Made by a program: the position numbers and the translations under genes. The notes beneath the pieces are model-generated. The model was given only the letters and a program-made list of their open reading frames with translations. It did no database searches and was not told where the DNA came from. Positions 62,165-64,000 of a stretch of DNA of 64,000 nt are shown here, in pieces. This DNA comes from Flavitalea sp966112615 (GTDB taxonomy: Bacteria; Bacteroidota; Bacteroidia; Chitinophagales; Chitinophagaceae): positions 1 through 64,000 of the forward strand of contig CBHWDO010000016.1 of the NCBI GenBank assembly GCA_966112615.1, in the 5' to 3' direction. Each line of letters opens with the position of its first letter. Position 1 is the stretch's first letter.

Positions 62165-62659
62165 TTATGGTGCTGAATTTGTTGCGGTGGCCGAAACGAT
62201 CACTCCACTGGATTGAATGCCATCAGGACAGGTATTTTGAACCCTGATCTGATATGTGGTGCCGATGGTAAATCCTGAAGTGAAAACGAATTCTGATGGA
62301 GAGTTAAAGTTTCCTATGGCATTACCCGCTGCATTGGGTATCAGCCATTCCACGGAACCTAATGCTCTATATGTAACCTGCGTTCCAACATATCCAACCG
62401 GATTGTTCCAGGAAGCAGTAAATGAATTGTAATAAGGATTGGTAATAAATAAGCTGGTCTTCTCATCCGTGCAGGATGGACCAGGTGCAATTAAAAACCT
62501 TTCGGTCATTTCCTTTCGAAGACTCTTAACGAAATCAATCTCATCCTGAGTAAGTGGTGAACCAAGATCTGAAGGTGGTGCAGGATCGGGATAGTTAGCC
62601 AGTTCGCCCGTGTCGAAGTTTTTAATCAGATCAATAAAAGCGTTCAGGAGCTTATTCAC
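62165..62659 (-). CDS. FN3-like phage protein
   Basis: 164 residues starting at GTG 62659, eight bases behind the stop of the frameshifted chaperone product. The C-terminal about 100 residues (SFTASWNNPVGYVGTQVTYR ... TYQIRVQNTCPDG) form one fibronectin type III-like domain; the N-terminal part is helical. It may be a minor tail component. Confidence 0.55.
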   Translation of the reverse strand: MNKLLNAFIDLIKNFDTGELANYPDPAPPSDLGSPLTQDEIDFVKSLRKEMTERFLIAPGPSCTDEKTSLFITNPYYNSFTASWNNPVGYVGTQVTYRALGSVEWLIPNAAGNAIGNFNSPSEFVFTSGFTIGTTYQIRVQNTCPDGIQSSGVIVSATATNSAP

Positions 62660-62667
62660 TTTTTGTT

Positions 62668-62970
62668 TTATCGTTTGTGTTTTCGCATCTCTTCTTCGTG
62701 ATCCAGGTACTGGGCCTCACTTAATTCCTTCTCTTCACTTGCATACAGCAGCACATCGAACAGGTTTGCTTCTCTGGCACAATCAATTGAATTCTTGCCG
62801 CTGCCGGCTATATCGAATACTTTGGTCTTTGCAATGGCTTTCAGGAAATTGATCCAGCCAAATCTTTCGAAGTGTCGGGCACTGTGTCCACCTCCTTGAG
62901 ATTTGATTTTTGATTTCCAGAATATTGGGAAGTTTTCAGATAGATATCCACTGAGCCTGACAAAAAAAAA
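62668..62970 (-). CDS. T domain in the -1 frame (extends G to a 299-residue GT product)
   Basis: 98 codons read in the -1 frame from the slippery run, ending at TAA 62668-62670. It has no ATG, GTG or TTG near its beginning, so it cannot be a stand-alone gene; the frame is closed upstream by a stop at 63031. The peptide is protein-like: RFGWINFLKAIAKTKVFD, then DCAREANLFDVLLYASEEK and a charged end. The layout, with Trp/Phe-rich then acidic helices, fits the T part of a chaperone. Joined to G it gives about 299 residues. Confidence 0.75.
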   Translation of the reverse strand, partial: FFFVRLSGYLSENFPIFWKSKIKSQGGGHSARHFERFGWINFLKAIAKTKVFDIAGSGKNSIDCAREANLFDVLLYASEEKELSEAQYLDHEEEMRKHKR

Positions 62971-63566
62971 CCTACAGCCAGTGCTATACTCATCGGCAGC
63001 TGCTTCATCAGTTCCATCCGGTCGCTGCCTTCATACAGGAATTCCTTTTGATACGCCTCTCCTTTCTTTCGCAGATAAATAGCGCACAGGGGAAGCATAT
63101 AATCCCATTTACCACTTCCTACCTCCATCATGTCTTTTACCAACTGCTTTGAATCAATAAACTCTCCAAAGGTCATTTTGCTGCCATGCTTGAGCTCCGG
63201 TGGATGCAGTTCCCATATCTCATTGTTCCAGATGTATTCGGTCTGAATGACCATATCCTCTTCTTCAGTGAAGAGCAGCAGCATATTGGATTGGTAGATG
63301 TTGTAGATATCATCAATGAATTCGGATTCTTTCAGTGCCTCTTCCTCTGCTCCGGTGAAGAATGCGAAGGTTTTAATCATGCGTTCAAAGAACAGGTGAG
63401 TTCTTTCCAGCTCTTTTTCCGGACCGTCTTCCATTGCATCCACGCTACGAGCCATCTCTTCCAGGTCCTTGCCATAGCGGTTATGAAAATCAATACGCTG
63501 GCCAAGTGTGAACTCGGCAAGCGATGATGGAAATACTACTTCCTTATCGTTTAAAAGGATCCTCAT
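62841..63566 (-). CDS. Tail-assembly-chaperone-like protein (G), zero-frame product
   Basis: 241 residues. Helical, acidic start (MRILLNDKEVVF; GQRIDFHNRYGKDLEEMA) and a helical body; it precedes the tail genes. The T9 run at 62962-62970 lies at residues 199-202 (VGFFL), and an ORF in the -1 frame continues from there to 62668. That is the arrangement of lambda G/GT-type chaperones, which need both the short and the frameshifted long form for tail assembly. Without the shift the last 42 residues are Ser/Thr/Lys-rich and low in structure. Confidence 0.72.
   Translation of the reverse strand: MRILLNDKEVVFPSSLAEFTLGQRIDFHNRYGKDLEEMARSVDAMEDGPEKELERTHLFFERMIKTFAFFTGAEEEALKESEFIDDIYNIYQSNMLLLFTEEEDMVIQTEYIWNNEIWELHPPELKHGSKMTFGEFIDSKQLVKDMMEVGSGKWDYMLPLCAIYLRKKGEAYQKEFLYEGSDRMELMKQLPMSIALAVGFFLSGSVDIYLKTSQYSGNQKSNLKEVDTVPDTSKDLAGSIS
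62962..62970 (-). promoter_or_regulatory. Slippery heptamer for programmed -1 ribosomal frameshift
   Basis: On the - strand the codons read GGT TTT TTT TTG with nine T's; the heptamer T TTT TTT in X_XXY_YYZ phase allows both tRNAs to slip back one base. The -1 frame downstream is open for 98 codons, while the zero frame ends 42 codons later. Such a site is a general feature of phage G/GT genes. Confidence 0.72.
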
Positions 63567-64000
63567 TATTTCTTAGCTGATCCTTTCTTTGATTGTTTAG
63601 CTTCCTGATCCTTCTGCTTCTGCTCCTCGGCTTCTTTGGCTTGAGCAGTAGCCTGATCGATCTCTTCCTGTGATAGCTTGATGGTATCTCCCACCTTTAA
63701 TCCAAGTTCGGCAAGACCGGGATTCATTTGGAAGTCTACATCAGTCAGCACATGATCGACGAGGTCTGAATCACCTTCTGTTTCCAGATCATCATCACCA
63801 TCATCACCACCTTCAGTTTCAACCTGATCACCAGTTGCAGCAGGATCATTCACTACTGAACCTTTCTTTTCAGCTTCTTCTGCCAGCCTGATCTGCTCAT
63901 CAATCTCCTTCTGCTTCTGCTCCTCGGCTTCTTTTTCTTTGATATAAAAAGCGATATCATCTACAAAAGATTTGTCAATCGATCTGTCCTCATACCCTGG
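63566..64000 (-). CDS. Acidic low-complexity phage protein, 5' end outside window
   Basis: The frame is open to base 64000, so at least 144 residues are seen. The GTG at 63853 is internal. It has two copies of EAEEQKQK (near 63611-63638 and 63909-63935 on DNA) and long Asp/Glu/Lys runs, so much of it is disordered. The middle part DVDFQMNPGLAELGLKVGDT is more ordered. It overlaps the start of the G gene by one base. Function unknown. Confidence 0.6.
   Translation of the reverse strand, partial: PGYEDRSIDKSFVDDIAFYIKEKEAEEQKQKEIDEQIRLAEEAEKKGSVVNDPAATGDQVETEGGDDGDDDLETEGDSDLVDHVLTDVDFQMNPGLAELGLKVGDTIKLSQEEIDQATAQAKEAEEQKQKDQEAKQSKKGSAKK

Larger units (their letters stand above)
31447..64000 (-). 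mobile_element. Prophage of siphovirus type, integrated next to tRNA-Leu; right end outside window
   Basis: About 32.5 kb of nearly uniform - strand genes with phage head (portal, ClpP-type protease, capsid), tail (tape measure, chaperone frameshift, baseplate-like) and lysis (endolysin, spanin-like) genes. Most genes abut or overlap by 1-4 bases, as in phage late operons. The left end is between the tRNA (31391) and the late terminator (31477-31508). No integrase, repressor, replication or terminase gene is seen, so the element must continue past 64000. All structural genes seen are intact, so it may be an active prophage. Confidence 0.92.

Noticed and set aside
1..64000. CRISPR array
   Set aside because: No evenly spaced repeats of 25-40 bases were seen; repeats found are coding or terminator related.
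1..64000. Insertion sequences or transposase genes
   Set aside because: No transposase motif or flanking inverted repeat was found in any long ORF.

Overview
The window looks like a Bacteroidota chromosome, most likely a Chitinophagaceae-type member. The evidence is signal peptides ending in the AQ/GQ type, a gliding-motility-type C-terminal domain on a secreted LamG protein, a menaquinone (futalosine) pathway gene, and several promoters of the Bacteroidota TAnnTTTG type. No family or genus is proven by the sequence alone.

Positions 1-31300 are chromosomal. They hold valS (5' end outside the window), a chimeric outer-membrane metallopeptidase/propeller/barrel protein, a secreted S1/P1 nuclease, a PrsW-type membrane protease with a small acidic protein in front, a GNAT acetyltransferase, a queuosine-precursor transporter, and a surface-glycan block: a YfhO-type membrane protein, a methyltransferase and a glycosyltransferase on the + strand, facing three family-2 glycosyltransferases and an NAD-dependent epimerase on the - strand. 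Then come a LamG surface protein, mqnA, purB, prfC, a YitT-type membrane protein, an aldose epimerase, an FtsX/MacB-type permease, tsaD, a TrmN6-type methyltransferase, a saccharopine-dehydrogenase-like enzyme and hscB. Genes are tightly packed; four convergent pairs overlap by only 4-6 bp at their stop codons.

A tRNA-Leu(CAA) gene (31308-31391) marks the junction with a prophage that fills the rest of the window (about 31450 to beyond 64000). All but one prophage gene lies on the - strand, in chains with stop/start overlaps. Read in the direction of transcription (right to left) it has: an unfinished acidic gene, a tail-assembly-chaperone-like gene with a probable programmed -1 frameshift, small connector/tail genes, a beta-helix protein, baseplate-like tail proteins, a 1485-residue tape measure protein, a small convergent gene pair with a palindromic site, a ClpP-type protease fused to a scaffold-like tail, major capsid candidate, portal, connector-like proteins, a run of fibre-like proteins, then membrane proteins, spanin-like proteins and a GH19 endolysin ending in a terminator next to the tRNA. 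The tail is thus that of a long-tailed (siphovirus-like) phage. No integrase, repressor, terminase or replication gene is visible; these should lie to the right.

The most striking points are (1) a gene on the 3' side of a T9 slippery run that has no start codon of its own and continues the chaperone gene in the -1 frame, and (2) six phage fibre, beta-helix or esterase proteins that each begin with a Sec signal peptide, which does not fit simple assembly of the virion in the cytoplasm.
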